Of a stretch of 64,000 bases of DNA, positions 19,628 to 29,800 are shown one piece after another. Position 1 is the stretch's first letter, and each line of letters opens with the position of its first letter. The translations under genes and the position numbers were made by a program. The stretch is from Daejeonella oryzae DSM 19973 (GTDB taxonomy: Bacteria > Bacteroidota > Bacteroidia > Sphingobacteriales > Sphingobacteriaceae), in the NCBI RefSeq assembly GCF_000422945.1, contig NZ_AUHA01000002.1, positions 930,001 to 994,000 on the forward strand, read 5' to 3'. The notes under the pieces are model-generated. The model was not told the origin of the DNA. It searched no databases and was given only the letters and a program-made list of their open reading frames with translations.

Positions 19628-22600
19628 ATGAAAAAACTTCTACAAAGTTTGTTTCTGTTATTGTTCGTAGCTGTTCAGGCAATGGCTCAAACAACAACAG
19701 AGCGAACTGTAACAGGTACAGTAACCGCCCAGGAAGACGGGTTGCCACTTCCGGGTGTTAGTGTCGTAGTAACCGGCACTTCAGTTGGAACCCAAACAGG
19801 TGTTGATGGTAAATTTAGTTTGCGTGTACCTGCCGCAAGCAAAAGCATCACCATTACCTACATTGGTTATAGTACTAAAACTATAACATTAGGTGCAAGC
19901 AATTCCTTAAATGTTGTATTAACACAAGATATTAACTCATTAAACGAGGTTGTAGTAACCGCGGGTGGTGTTAATATTCAGCGTCGTGAGCAAGGTAACC
20001 AGGCTACTACTGTTAGAGCAGCTGAGTTAACTCAGGCTAAAGCGTTTAACGTTGGTAGTGCCTTAACTGGTAAAGTTGCCGGTTTACAGGTAAACGCAGT
20101 GAGCAGTGGTGTTAACCCAAGCGTTCGTTTAGTATTACGTGGTAACCGTTCTTTATTAGGTAACAACCAGGCTTTAGTTGTAGTGGATAACGTTATTGTT
20201 CCAACAAGTATTTTAGGAAACTTAAATCCTGAAGATATTGAAAGTATCCAGGTATTGAATGGTGCAGGTGCAGCTTCTCTTTACGGTTCTGATGCATCTA
20301 ACGGAGCTTTATTGATTACTACAAAAAGAGGTAAAAAAGGTCAGACTAAAATTAATGTTGGCCAGGTAACCAGTTTTGAGCAGGTAGCTTTCTTACCTCA
20401 GCTTCAAAAAAGATTCGGTTCAGGTACTGGTCCGGATGATATTCCTTCTTACACTGCTTATGAGAACCAGCAATACGGTCCTGCTTTTGATGGCAGCATG
20501 CGTGAAATTGGTAAGCCTTTAGCTGATGGATCTATCCAAACTGTTCCTTACAGCTGGTCAAATGATAAAAATAAATTCTGGGATACAGGTGTTTCTAACC
20601 AAACAGATTTAAGCTTTTCAGCTGGTGATGATAAAGGTTCTTACTATGCTTCTGGTCAGTATTTCAACCAAACTTCTACAGTTCCTGGTGATAAATACAA
20701 CAGATTTAGTTTCAGAGTAAACGGATCAAGAGAACTTACCAACAATTTGAATTTTGATTTCAGTACTAACTACGTTCAAAACAGATACGATCAGTCAAGT
20801 GATGTTGGTAATGCGTTCAATAACGTATTGCAAACTCCTGGTCAAATTCCATTGACACGTTACAGCGACTGGAGAAATGATCCTTATGCTTCACCGGACG
20901 GATACTTTAATGAGTACTATCCAAACCCTTATTTCACGTTAGATAACAATAGAATTTTAACAAGAAATGATTATTTAACCGGTAACGCACAATTAAAATG
21001 GTCACCGCTTAAGCCTTTATCTTTCTTATTCCGCGTTAGTTTAGCTACCCGTAATCAATCTAATAAAGGCTGGACTGATAAATTCACTTATTCTGATTAC
21101 AGATTAGGTATCACCGGTAACTTTGCTAACATCACTGGTAATGTGAACGATGGTTCATCATTTGAAACTCGTGTAAACCCTGAATTCCAGGCGCAGTACA
21201 TTAATAAATTAAGCAAAGATTTCTCTTTAAACGCTATTTTAGGAGCAAGTTCAAGAGATGATAACTCTAAATCAATTGGAGTATCTTCAAGCAACATGGT
21301 TCAGGGCGGACTTTATAACGTTTCAAACACAACTGGTAACCGTAATGGAAGTGAATCAGTAGGACGTGTACGTCAAATGGGTGTTTACGCAGATGCACGT
21401 ATTGGTTTCAGAGATTTCTTATATCTGCACGTTTCTGGTAGAAATGACTGGAGATCAGTACTGGCAGAAGATAACAGATCATTCTTTTACCCTGCAGCCG
21501 ATCTTTCATTCATCGCTTCTGATGCAATTCCTTTCCTGAAAAATTCAGAGTCAGTTAACAGCTTGAAATTAAGAGGTGGTATTTCTAAAGTAGGTTTAGT
21601 TAATATTGGTGCTTATTCATTAGTTCCAACTTTCGAACAACAGTATGGCTATCCGTACAACGGTATCCCGGGATTAGGTATCGGTAACAGAATCGTTGCT
21701 TCTGCTTTAAATCCTGAGATTACAACTTCACAGGAAGCTGGTTTTGATTTAGAAATGTTCAAATCAAGACTTATCGCCAACTTTACTGCATACCAATCAC
21801 AAACTACAGATCAAACAGTTCCGGTTCAGATTGCTTCAACCACTGGTTTTACTTCTTTCTTAACTAATACAGGAGAAGTTGCTAACAGAGGTTTAGAAAC
21901 TGCTTTAAGAATTGTTCCGGTAAGAACTGCTTCAGGTCTTGAAGTTACAATTGGTGGTAACTATACTTACAACGAAAACGAAGTTGTTTCAATCAGCAAT
22001 GATCAGGATCAGCTTTCTTTGGGAACTTTTGGGAATGCAACTATTGCAGCCGTTAAAGGTGAGCCTTTCCCAATGTTAAGAGGTACTGTTTATAACAGAG
22101 ATCCTCAGGGAAGAGTTATCGTTGATGCTATCACAGGTTTCCCTTCAGTATCTACTGCTCAGTTTAACTTAGGTAACACAGAGCCAAGACACCGTTTAGG
22201 TTTAGATGCTACAGTTGGATTTAAAGGTATTCAATTAGCTACTGTATTTGAATTCAGAGATGGTTATGTAATGTACAACGGAGGTTCTACAGGATTTGAT
22301 TTCTCTGGTGCAGGTATCAGAAATACTTATTTCAACAGAGAAAGGTTTGTAGTTCCAAATTCATCTTACCTGGATCCTGCAACAAATACATATGTTGAAA
22401 ACACAAACATTACTACCAGAACCGGTGGTGTTGATTTCTGGACTAACGGTCCAAGTAACACAGCGGTTGTAGAAAACTATACTTACTCTGCAGCTTTCTG
22501 GAAAATGCGTGAACTTTCTATTACTTATGATTTGCCAAAATCATTATTACAGAATGTAGGCTTTATCTCTGGTGCTAGAATTGGTCTTCAAGGAAGAAAC

Positions 22601-22747
22601 TTATTTTTATTTGCTCCTAAAACCAATCTTTACACAGATCCGGAATACAGTGCTTTTGACGCAACCAGCAATGCTATTGGTTTCAGCTCATTATCTCAAA
22701 CGCCTCCAGGAAGATTTTTTGGATTTAATCTTTCAGTAACATTATAA
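19628..22747 (+). CDS. SusC/RagA-family TonB-linked outer-membrane transporter (pair 3)
   Basis: The 1039-residue protein has a signal peptide (1 to about 21, ending AMAQ), a carboxypeptidase-regulatory-like domain (TVTAQEDGLPLPGVSVVVTG), a TonB-box-like NEVVVTAGG, a plug with GAGAASLYGSDASNGALLITTKRG and a barrel. The first 15 residues and their codons nearly duplicate the pair 2 susC, while the barrel differs. Codon choice is strongly biased, as in pair 2. The SusD partner begins 10 bases downstream and an accessory lipoprotein gene follows. The substrate is unknown. Confidence 0.94.
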   Translation: MKKLLQSLFLLLFVAVQAMAQTTTERTVTGTVTAQEDGLPLPGVSVVVTGTSVGTQTGVDGKFSLRVPAASKSITITYIGYSTKTITLGASNSLNVVLTQDINSLNEVVVTAGGVNIQRREQGNQATTVRAAELTQAKAFNVGSALTGKVAGLQVNAVSSGVNPSVRLVLRGNRSLLGNNQALVVVDNVIVPTSILGNLNPEDIESIQVLNGAGAASLYGSDASNGALLITTKRGKKGQTKINVGQVTSFEQVAFLPQLQKRFGSGTGPDDIPSYTAYENQQYGPAFDGSMREIGKPLADGSIQTVPYSWSNDKNKFWDTGVSNQTDLSFSAGDDKGSYYASGQYFNQTSTVPGDKYNRFSFRVNGSRELTNNLNFDFSTNYVQNRYDQSSDVGNAFNNVLQTPGQIPLTRYSDWRNDPYASPDGYFNEYYPNPYFTLDNNRILTRNDYLTGNAQLKWSPLKPLSFLFRVSLATRNQSNKGWTDKFTYSDYRLGITGNFANITGNVNDGSSFETRVNPEFQAQYINKLSKDFSLNAILGASSRDDNSKSIGVSSSNMVQGGLYNVSNTTGNRNGSESVGRVRQMGVYADARIGFRDFLYLHVSGRNDWRSVLAEDNRSFFYPAADLSFIASDAIPFLKNSESVNSLKLRGGISKVGLVNIGAYSLVPTFEQQYGYPYNGIPGLGIGNRIVASALNPEITTSQEAGFDLEMFKSRLIANFTAYQSQTTDQTVPVQIASTTGFTSFLTNTGEVANRGLETALRIVPVRTASGLEVTIGGNYTYNENEVVSISNDQDQLSLGTFGNATIAAVKGEPFPMLRGTVYNRDPQGRVIVDAITGFPSVSTAQFNLGNTEPRHRLGLDATVGFKGIQLATVFEFRDGYVMYNGGSTGFDFSGAGIRNTYFNRERFVVPNSSYLDPATNTYVENTNITTRTGGVDFWTNGPSNTAVVENYTYSAAFWKMRELSITYDLPKSLLQNVGFISGARIGLQGRNLFLFAPKTNLYTDPEYSAFDATSNAIGFSSLSQTPPGRFFGFNLSVTL

Positions 22748-22757
22748 TTTAACACAC

Positions 22758-24359
22758 ATGAAAAAGATTTTTAATTATATATTATTAGGTGCTGTTTTAA
22801 TAGGAGCTAGCTCTTGTGAAAAGTACCTTGATATAAACGAGAACCCGAATGGCTTTATATCGGCTACCCCGGATCTTGTTTTGCCACAGGCAATTGTGGG
22901 CTCAGCCTCATTGACCAACACGTTCAGCAATACTTTAGCTGATGTAGGTGGTCAAAGAGCAAATGGTGGTGGTTTCGGAGGTTTTGGTGACGTAGTTACC
23001 TACCAATGGACAAACAACAACGCTGGATATTCTGCCCTTTGGACTGGAACGTATGATAACGTAAACGATTATCAGTATGTGATCAGAGAAACATCTGCTG
23101 ATCCAAAATTGATTTATTCAACCTCCATTGCCCGGATTATGAAATCTATGGCTTTCGCCAGGTTGGTAGATCAATTCAATGATGTTCCATATTCTGAAGC
23201 TTTAATGGGTCAAAAGATACTGACTCCCAAATTTGATAAAGCTGAAGATATCTATCAGGATTTGGTTAAACAGCTTGATACGGCAATGATAGCAATTACA
23301 GCAGCTCAGGCAATTGCGTCTACTCCAGCGGCAGCAACAGTTATCGTGTCATCTACTGATCCTTTATTTGGTGGTAATATGACTATGTGGAAGCAATATG
23401 CCAATACATTGAAGTTGCGTTTATTGATTAAAATGGCAGGTGTTCCGGCTTTACAGTCAGTAGCAAATCAGGCATTTACAAATTTCAATACTTCTATAGG
23501 TTTTATTAACTCTGATGCTATTGTCAACCCTGTTTATGTTAAAATAGATCGTCCAAATCCAACTTATAATTCTTTAGGATACTTAACTACAGGTGCAATC
23601 TCTGTAACTTCAAGAATTCCAACAAGATGGATGTACTCTTTTTATAACGGTACAAAATTATCAGATTCATACAGAGGTAAAGCTGTTTACAGAAGCTTTC
23701 CATCTACTATCATCAATCAATTGGGTGATGAGTCTGCCGGTGTTCCGGCTGCACCTTCGACTGGTACTTCATGGAGCTTATTAAAAAATAAGGATGCCAT
23801 AGATACAGTTGGAATTACAAAAGGTGCTGCAATGGGACAGCCTATTATGTTAGCTGCAGAAAGCCAGTTTTTACAAGCTGAAGCTTATGCTCGCGGATAC
23901 TTAGCAGGTGATTCTAAAATTGCTTTTGATAACGGTATAGCTGCATCATTTACATATTTATATAAAGATGCAAGTAACAAGGTAAAAACAGGATTTAATG
24001 TAGCTGCTGATGTGGCTGCTTACCAAACTGAAAATGCACTTAGCTATTTAGTTAATTATGACCTGGCAGTTACCTTGGCTCAAAAAATAGAAGCTATTAT
24101 TACACAGAAATACATTGCTTTTAATATGATCCAAAATGATGAGGCTTTCAATGAATTCAGACGGACAGGTTACCCTGCAATCGTTGATGGTTCAATTGAT
24201 CCTACCAGAACTTTTGCATCTAAGCAATCTACTTCTACTAGACCTGATAAATTGCCATCACGTATATTGTATCCTCAAACGGAATACAACTTAAACCCAA
24301 CAAACGTTCCGGCTGGAATCAATCAGTTTACTTCACGCATTTTTTGGGACCTAAATTAA
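22758..24359 (+). CDS. SusD/RagB-like surface lipoprotein (pair 3)
   Basis: The 533-residue protein has a lipobox ending GASSC (Cys20) and SusD-like_2 features: YLDINENPNGF, IMKSMAFARLVDQFNDVPYSEAL, WKQYANTLKLRLLIKMAG and a C-terminal FNEFRRTGYPAI with LPSRILYPQTEYNLN. It is the second gene of a three-gene operon, between susC (10 bases) and a DUF1735-like lipoprotein gene (12 bases). It is predicted to bind the transported substrate at the surface. Confidence 0.91.
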   Translation: MKKIFNYILLGAVLIGASSCEKYLDINENPNGFISATPDLVLPQAIVGSASLTNTFSNTLADVGGQRANGGGFGGFGDVVTYQWTNNNAGYSALWTGTYDNVNDYQYVIRETSADPKLIYSTSIARIMKSMAFARLVDQFNDVPYSEALMGQKILTPKFDKAEDIYQDLVKQLDTAMIAITAAQAIASTPAAATVIVSSTDPLFGGNMTMWKQYANTLKLRLLIKMAGVPALQSVANQAFTNFNTSIGFINSDAIVNPVYVKIDRPNPTYNSLGYLTTGAISVTSRIPTRWMYSFYNGTKLSDSYRGKAVYRSFPSTIINQLGDESAGVPAAPSTGTSWSLLKNKDAIDTVGITKGAAMGQPIMLAAESQFLQAEAYARGYLAGDSKIAFDNGIAASFTYLYKDASNKVKTGFNVAADVAAYQTENALSYLVNYDLAVTLAQKIEAIITQKYIAFNMIQNDEAFNEFRRTGYPAIVDGSIDPTRTFASKQSTSTRPDKLPSRILYPQTEYNLNPTNVPAGINQFTSRIFWDLN

Positions 24360-24371
24360 TACACGAAAATC

Positions 24372-25340
24372 ATGAAAAAATACTTTTATAAAACATTAGG
24401 TGTATTCCTGGCAGCCGCTACTCTTTCTTCTTGTTTGAAGGATGATAGCATGGTGTTAAATCCGGATAAAGGCCATAACGTAATCGAATTCGCAAATACA
24501 ACGGATATCCTTGTTCACGGTAGTGTTATTCCATTATATGTTCACAGTTATGAGATTGTGCCTGAAGTAACTCTGCCGGTTTCGGTTAGTTATTCAGGTC
24601 CTGAAGCTGTAGCACCTGAGGATATCACAGTTAACATTGCAGTTGCAGATAATTCTCCAATTGATTTGTATAATGAAGAGCAGGAAACTGAATATGAAAT
24701 GATGCCTGCATCTAACTATACTCTTTCTGCAACTTCGGTAGTAATACCAAAAGGACAGAGCAAAGCAACTTTTTCAGTAAAGTTTAAGCCAAATACTTTT
24801 GATCTTTCAAAAGCTTTAGTATTGCCTTTGAAAATATCTTCTGTTTCATCTGGAATTATCAGCGGTAACTTTAATACCATTTTATTAAACGCAGGTGCTA
24901 AAAACAAGTATGATGGAAATTATACAGTTACAGCTACTGCTCCAATGGTAGATTTTGCGAATTCAACCATTACTGGTTACTATCCACTTGATTCTGATTT
25001 GCATACAACCGGTCCTAATTCAGTAGTAATGTACTGCTATACTTATTTAGGCGGTTTCCAGGGGCACCCTATTAAAGCTGCTGGTGCAAGTTCATATTAT
25101 GGTAGCTTTGCTCCGGTATTCACAATGGATGCTGACGGTAAAGTTGTAAGTGTAACTAACTACTATGGACAGCCAGCCGGAAACGGACGTTCTGCTCAAT
25201 TAAACCCAGCAGGTGTAAACAAGTTTACTGTTAATGCAAATGGATCTAAAACATTAGAAGTTAGCTATTATATGTTACAGCCGGGCACTTCGGTTAGAAC
25301 AACTTTCAGCGAGAAATGGACATTTGTTAAAAACCGTTAA
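24372..25340 (+). CDS. DUF1735-type surface lipoprotein, third gene of SusCD operon 3
   Basis: The 322-residue protein has a lipobox ending LSSC (Cys21) followed by negatively charged residues, compatible with surface export. Residues about 35-170 form a beta-sandwich resembling the BT_3987-like DUF1735 domain found in lipoproteins beside SusCD pairs (VSYSGPEAVAPEDITV; NYTLSATSVVIPKGQSKATFSVKF). The C-terminal half (YDGNYTVTATAPMVDF) is another beta-rich domain. Such proteins are thought to assist ligand capture. The ligand here is not known. The gene lies 12 bases after susD, and a terminator lies 17 bases after the stop. Confidence 0.8.
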   Translation: MKKYFYKTLGVFLAAATLSSCLKDDSMVLNPDKGHNVIEFANTTDILVHGSVIPLYVHSYEIVPEVTLPVSVSYSGPEAVAPEDITVNIAVADNSPIDLYNEEQETEYEMMPASNYTLSATSVVIPKGQSKATFSVKFKPNTFDLSKALVLPLKISSVSSGIISGNFNTILLNAGAKNKYDGNYTVTATAPMVDFANSTITGYYPLDSDLHTTGPNSVVMYCYTYLGGFQGHPIKAAGASSYYGSFAPVFTMDADGKVVSVTNYYGQPAGNGRSAQLNPAGVNKFTVNANGSKTLEVSYYMLQPGTSVRTTFSEKWTFVKNR

Positions 25341-25357
25341 TACGTTTTTAAATAATT

Positions 25358-25395
25358 AAAAAACCGTTCTGAATTATTTTCAGAACGGTTTTTTT
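25358..25395 (+). terminator. Intrinsic terminator of SusCD operon 3
   Basis: AAAAAACCGTTCTGA pairs with TCAGAACGGTTTTTT around a seven-base AT loop, 17 bases downstream of the lipoprotein stop codon. Confidence 0.9.
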
Positions 25396-25669
25396 GTGAA
25401 AGGATATTTGTGTTAATGTTAATGCCTGGAGTAATTCCGTTAGGAAGAATAGCTTAATGATACTTGGGACAGAAAGCGATTTGCAGCCTTGAATTCAATT
25501 CTGCAGGAGTATTATTACCGGATAAGGTTTTCTTCAACTAGCGTCTTTAGTATAATATTTTATTCGAGATGTTAAATACAATAGATGATCATGAAGGAAC
25601 CACAAATTGCTGATATCTTCTATACGCTATAGAAAACTTAAATCACCGGGAAATTACATACCTGTTTAA
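25396..25669. other. Non-coding gap between two terminators
   Basis: No ORF with family resemblance, repeat or RNA signature was seen. The stretch separates the plus-strand operon from the minus-strand gene at 25722-26447. With its flanking terminators it makes a 381-base interval without a gene. Confidence 0.5.
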
Positions 25670-25707
25670 ACAAAAAAAAGACTGCCTTACAGCAGTCTTT
25701 TTTTTGT
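25670..25707 (-). terminator. Intrinsic terminator of the 25722-26447 gene
   Basis: AAAAAAAAGACTGC pairs with GCAGTCTTTTTTTT around CTTACA. The minus-strand gene ends 15 bases before it. A and T runs on both sides would let it work in either direction. Confidence 0.82.
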
Positions 25708-25721
25708 TAGTTAGTTATTTC

Positions 25722-26447
25722 TTATTCATTCCATCTGAATCTCCTGTGGCCATCAGAAGAATTGGTATTGCCACTAATAGCTGTATTCACAATAAATTCG
25801 GACTTGATCGGATTTTTTTCATACATAGCCGGAATCCAGTCGATAGTAAAAGTGCTTCTTTTTAATTTAATCTGCTCCTCAATTTCTTTTCCGTTGTGGG
25901 TATAGATCAGAAAATATTTAGGTTCACCAGTAACTCCTATAACCGATTTAATTTTAATAAGCAACTCTTCGTTAGGTTTAAAGTGTTCTTCCGGGATGAT
26001 AATATTGTTTGACATTTCTGCTAAGAACAAATTAATAGGACTTAACATGACCGGAATTTGAGTATTCTCAATAACAGTTTTATCCTGTCCGGGAATATTG
26101 ATTGTAATTTTCTCTAAGAGCGTAGAATCTATAAAGGCCAGCCGATTTTGCTGATAACTGTAAATGCTTTCTGGCTTGCCAGCTTCATTATAAAAGTACC
26201 AGTTCCCTGATCTTTTATTGTTAGTATATGCTCCTCTTACAAGGAATTGATCTGACTTGGCATTTTTTATATAATAGGAACCTTCCTTTATATTGTTTTC
26301 TTTAACATGATAAATGAGCCTGGCGCCATCATTTATAAGTACCTTTTTTTCTTTAAGATCCGCATTTTGAGCATAGCTGACAACGCTTGAACTTATTATA
26401 ACAGATGCAACCAGAAAATTTTTAAGATAACATATCTTAAGTTTCAT
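25722..26447 (-). CDS. Secreted MORN/YwqK-like hypothetical protein
   Basis: The 241-residue protein has a signal peptide (about 1-27, ending VSYAQ). A segment with repeat-like wording follows (EGSYYIKNAKSDQFLVRGAYTNNKRSGNWYFYNEAGK). This pattern of aromatic-glycine pairs resembles MORN or YwqK-type repeats, with only about two copies. The C-terminal half (LLIKIKSVIGVTGEPKYFLIYT) has no recognisable family, but parts recall TonB-type C-terminal proteins. It stands alone, divergent from the fourth SusCD operon and closed by its own terminator. The function is unknown. Confidence 0.6.
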   Translation of the reverse strand: MKLKICYLKNFLVASVIISSSVVSYAQNADLKEKKVLINDGARLIYHVKENNIKEGSYYIKNAKSDQFLVRGAYTNNKRSGNWYFYNEAGKPESIYSYQQNRLAFIDSTLLEKITINIPGQDKTVIENTQIPVMLSPINLFLAEMSNNIIIPEEHFKPNEELLIKIKSVIGVTGEPKYFLIYTHNGKEIEEQIKLKRSTFTIDWIPAMYEKNPIKSEFIVNTAISGNTNSSDGHRRFRWNE

Positions 26448-26872
26448 AATAGATGAATTTGTAAAATGAATATTAATTGAGTTTTAAATCTATTAAAAAA
26501 AGTCTGTTTACTATTAAGAGTAGTAATAATAATACCTGAAATTCCTACAAGCTTTAGAAATAAGGATTTCTCTTCAGCCCGACAACCATTTTAACATTTT
26601 AAATAATTTTTGGAGAAATGGTCTTTGTTTATTTCGGATAATCTGATTACTAAAATTCTGTATTACTTTATATCAAAGATTCTGAATTTATTATGTAATA
26701 GAAAGAAAATCAGGCACTTACAAGATTTCTTTTTTTTATTTAAAAATTATTAAGTACCATATAACGAAAAAATATTGCATAATTGCGAATTTTTAAAAAT
26801 AAATACTGTATTATTTTTGTATCAAAGCTGATTTCCCTAAATTTAATTTATCACATATAAATTATTAAGCTT
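26448..26872. other. 425-base divergent intergenic region
   Basis: This very AT-rich region lies between the minus-strand MORN-like gene and SusCD operon 4. Apart from a candidate promoter near the right end I see no ORF, repeat or RNA gene. Confidence 0.5.
26812..26819 (+). promoter_or_regulatory. Candidate -7 promoter element of SusCD operon 4
   Basis: TATTTTTG matches the Bacteroidota TAnnTTTG consensus, 53 bases before the susC ATG. No well-spaced TTG at -33 is present, so support is moderate. Confidence 0.4.
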
Positions 26873-29800
26873 ATGAAAAGATTACTACAAACTTTGATGG
26901 TATTCTTGTTGGTATTTATATCGCAGGCTTACGGTCAAGACCGAACAATTTCGGGAACAGTTACAGGAAGGGAAGATGGTTTGCCGCTGCCGGGTGTCAG
27001 TGTGGTTGTAACCGGAACCCAGGTTGGAACTCAAACATCGGTTGATGGGAGATACACCTTAAAAGTTCCTGCGGGAAGCAATTCCCTTACATTTACGTAT
27101 ATAGGTTATACTCAGCAAAAAATTACCATAGGAGCTTCAGATATTTTGAATGTTTCTATGGTTACTGATGCCACTCAATTAGGGGAAGTAGTGGTTACAG
27201 CGCTGGGTATCGAAAGAACCAGAAACCAGCTCCCCTATGCCGTTCAGCAAGTCTCCGGAGCAGAGGTAAGCAAGACCAGAGCTAACAATTTTATCTCCGG
27301 CTTATCCGGTAAAGTTGCGGGTCTGGAACTCCGGCAAAATAATACCATGGGAGGATCTGTAAACGTGGTTTTACGGGGTAATAAATCTTTTACGGGTACT
27401 AACCAGGCTCTATTTGTAGTTGATGGTGTACCAATTGATAATACAGTTTCCAATACAAGTAATCAGCAAACCGGTCGGGGCGGTTATGATTATGGAAATC
27501 CGGCTGCTGATATTAACCCGGATAATATAGCATCAGTTACCGTTTTAAAAGGAGCTGCTGCTTCCGTTTTATATGGTTCCCGAGCAGTTAATGGTGTTGT
27601 ATTAATCACAACAAAAAAGGGCACCAAAGGATTAGGTATAACTGTTAATTCTGGAGTTACATTGGGATCGATTGACAAAACTACTTTCCTGAAATACCAA
27701 AAGTCATACGGTGCCGGATATGGAAGTTATTATGAATCCAGTGATGGTTATTTTTTATCACGGGATATAAACGATGATGGCGTTTTAGATTTGGTTACTC
27801 CCTTAAGCGAAGACGCTTCTTATGGCGGTGCATTTGATCCCAATAAGCTGGTTTATCAGTGGGATTCTTTTGATCCCAATTCTCCAAACTTTGGTAAGGC
27901 CACACCCTACGTTGCGGCTGCAAATGATCCCGTTTCATTTTTCGAAAGTCCTACATCATTTAATAACAGTATTTTTATTGATGGAGGCGGAGAAAATGGA
28001 TACTTTAAATTAGGGTACACCCGCTCTAATGATGAGGGAATATTAGCCAATAGTAAAATTGATAAAGATATTGCCAATCTAAGTGCTACCTACAACATTA
28101 CCAGTAAACTAACAGCCGGTGCGGCTATAGATTTTACCCGAACCAGGGGATTGGGACGTTACGGAACAGGGTATGATGATAAAAACCTGGCAACTAATTT
28201 CAGGCAATGGTGGCAAACAAACGTTGATTTAAAGGCTCAGGAAGAAGCCTACATGCGGAACAGGCAAAATATTACCTGGAATTTCGCTGATCCAAGCGAC
28301 CTGGTGCCAATCTATTGGGATAATCCCTATTTCACACGCTATGAAAACTTTCAAAATGATGAACGTAACCGCTATTTCGGAAACGTGAATTTAAATTATA
28401 AAGTAACTAACTGGCTGAATGTTTTAGGAAGAATTTCATTGGATTCGTACTCAGAGCAACAGGAAGAAAGGCAGGCGGTAGGAAGTGTGACAACATCTAA
28501 TTACTCTCGCTACAACCGGAATTTTAAGGAATTTAACTACGATTTCCTTGCTAATTTTAACAAGGATATAACCTCTGATATTGGCTTTACAGGTTTAATA
28601 GGTACTAATATTAGAAAGAGTACTTTCGAAGATATAGATGCAACCACAGAAGGTGGTTTGGTGGTACCAAGGATTTACTCTTTGTCGAATTCTTTAAATC
28701 CAATTCCAGCGCCTGTAGAACGACTTTTAGAAAGACAGGTGAACGGTATTTTTGCCGGGGCTACATTTAATTACAAGGAATTCATAACATTAGATTTAAC
28801 CGGCCGTAGAGATCAGTCATCGGCATTACCGGAGGGTAATAACGTTTACTACTATCCTGCAATTTCCGGAAGTTTCCTGTTTTCAAAACTGATGTCTAAA
28901 TCTGATTGGTTATCAAATGGTAAAGTGAGATTAAATTATGCAGAAGTTGGTAATGATGCCCCTCCTCAAAGTTTAGTAGATGTTTATTTCAAGCCATCTC
29001 CTTTTGGTTCAGCAACATTATTTTCTGTTCCGGGCATAAAAAACAATCCTGATTTAAAACCGGAAAGGACAAAAAGTATAGAAGCAGGTTTAGAAATGTC
29101 ATTTCTGAATGATCGCTTTGGATTTGATGCCACACTTTATAAAGCTAATACGGTTGATCAGATTCTTCCCGTCTCTGTTTCTAATGCAACAGGCTATAAC
29201 TCCAAATATGTTAATTCGGGTGACGTAGAGAATAGAGGAATTGAATTAAGCCTATTCGGTACTCCCATTAAGACAGATAACTTTACCTGGAATATGAATG
29301 TCAACTGGACTAAAAATCAGAGTAAAGTTCTGGAGCTTTATGAGGGAACGGATAATCTGGTTTTAGGTACTTTCCAGGGTGGTGTAAGTATTAATGCTAC
29401 AGTTGGTCAGCCTTTTGGAACTATCAGAGGATCTAATTTTACATATGTAAATGGTCAGAGGGTGGTTGGTCCTACAGGATACTATGAAACTTCATCTACT
29501 TCTAATCAAGTTATAGGTAATGCGAATCCTAACTGGATCGCTGGAATAAATAATAATCTGAAGTTTAAAGACATTTCTTTAGGCTTTCTTATTGATATTC
29601 GAAATGGTGGGGACGTATTTTCTTTAGACAGATATTACGGACTTGCAACCGGAATGTCTGTAGAAACCGCTGGTCTAAATGATTTGGGAAATCCTTCCAG
29701 AAACTCATTAGCTGATGGTGGAGGTATCATTCTGCCCGGTGTATTGGCTGATGGAACTCCCAATACAACTCGTGTGAGTAATTCTAATTATGGGTTATAC

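Noticed and set aside
14851-22747. Invertible-DNA phase variation between the two similar susC 5' ends
   Set aside because: The similar 5' regions are in direct orientation. No flanking inverted repeats or recombinase gene were seen.
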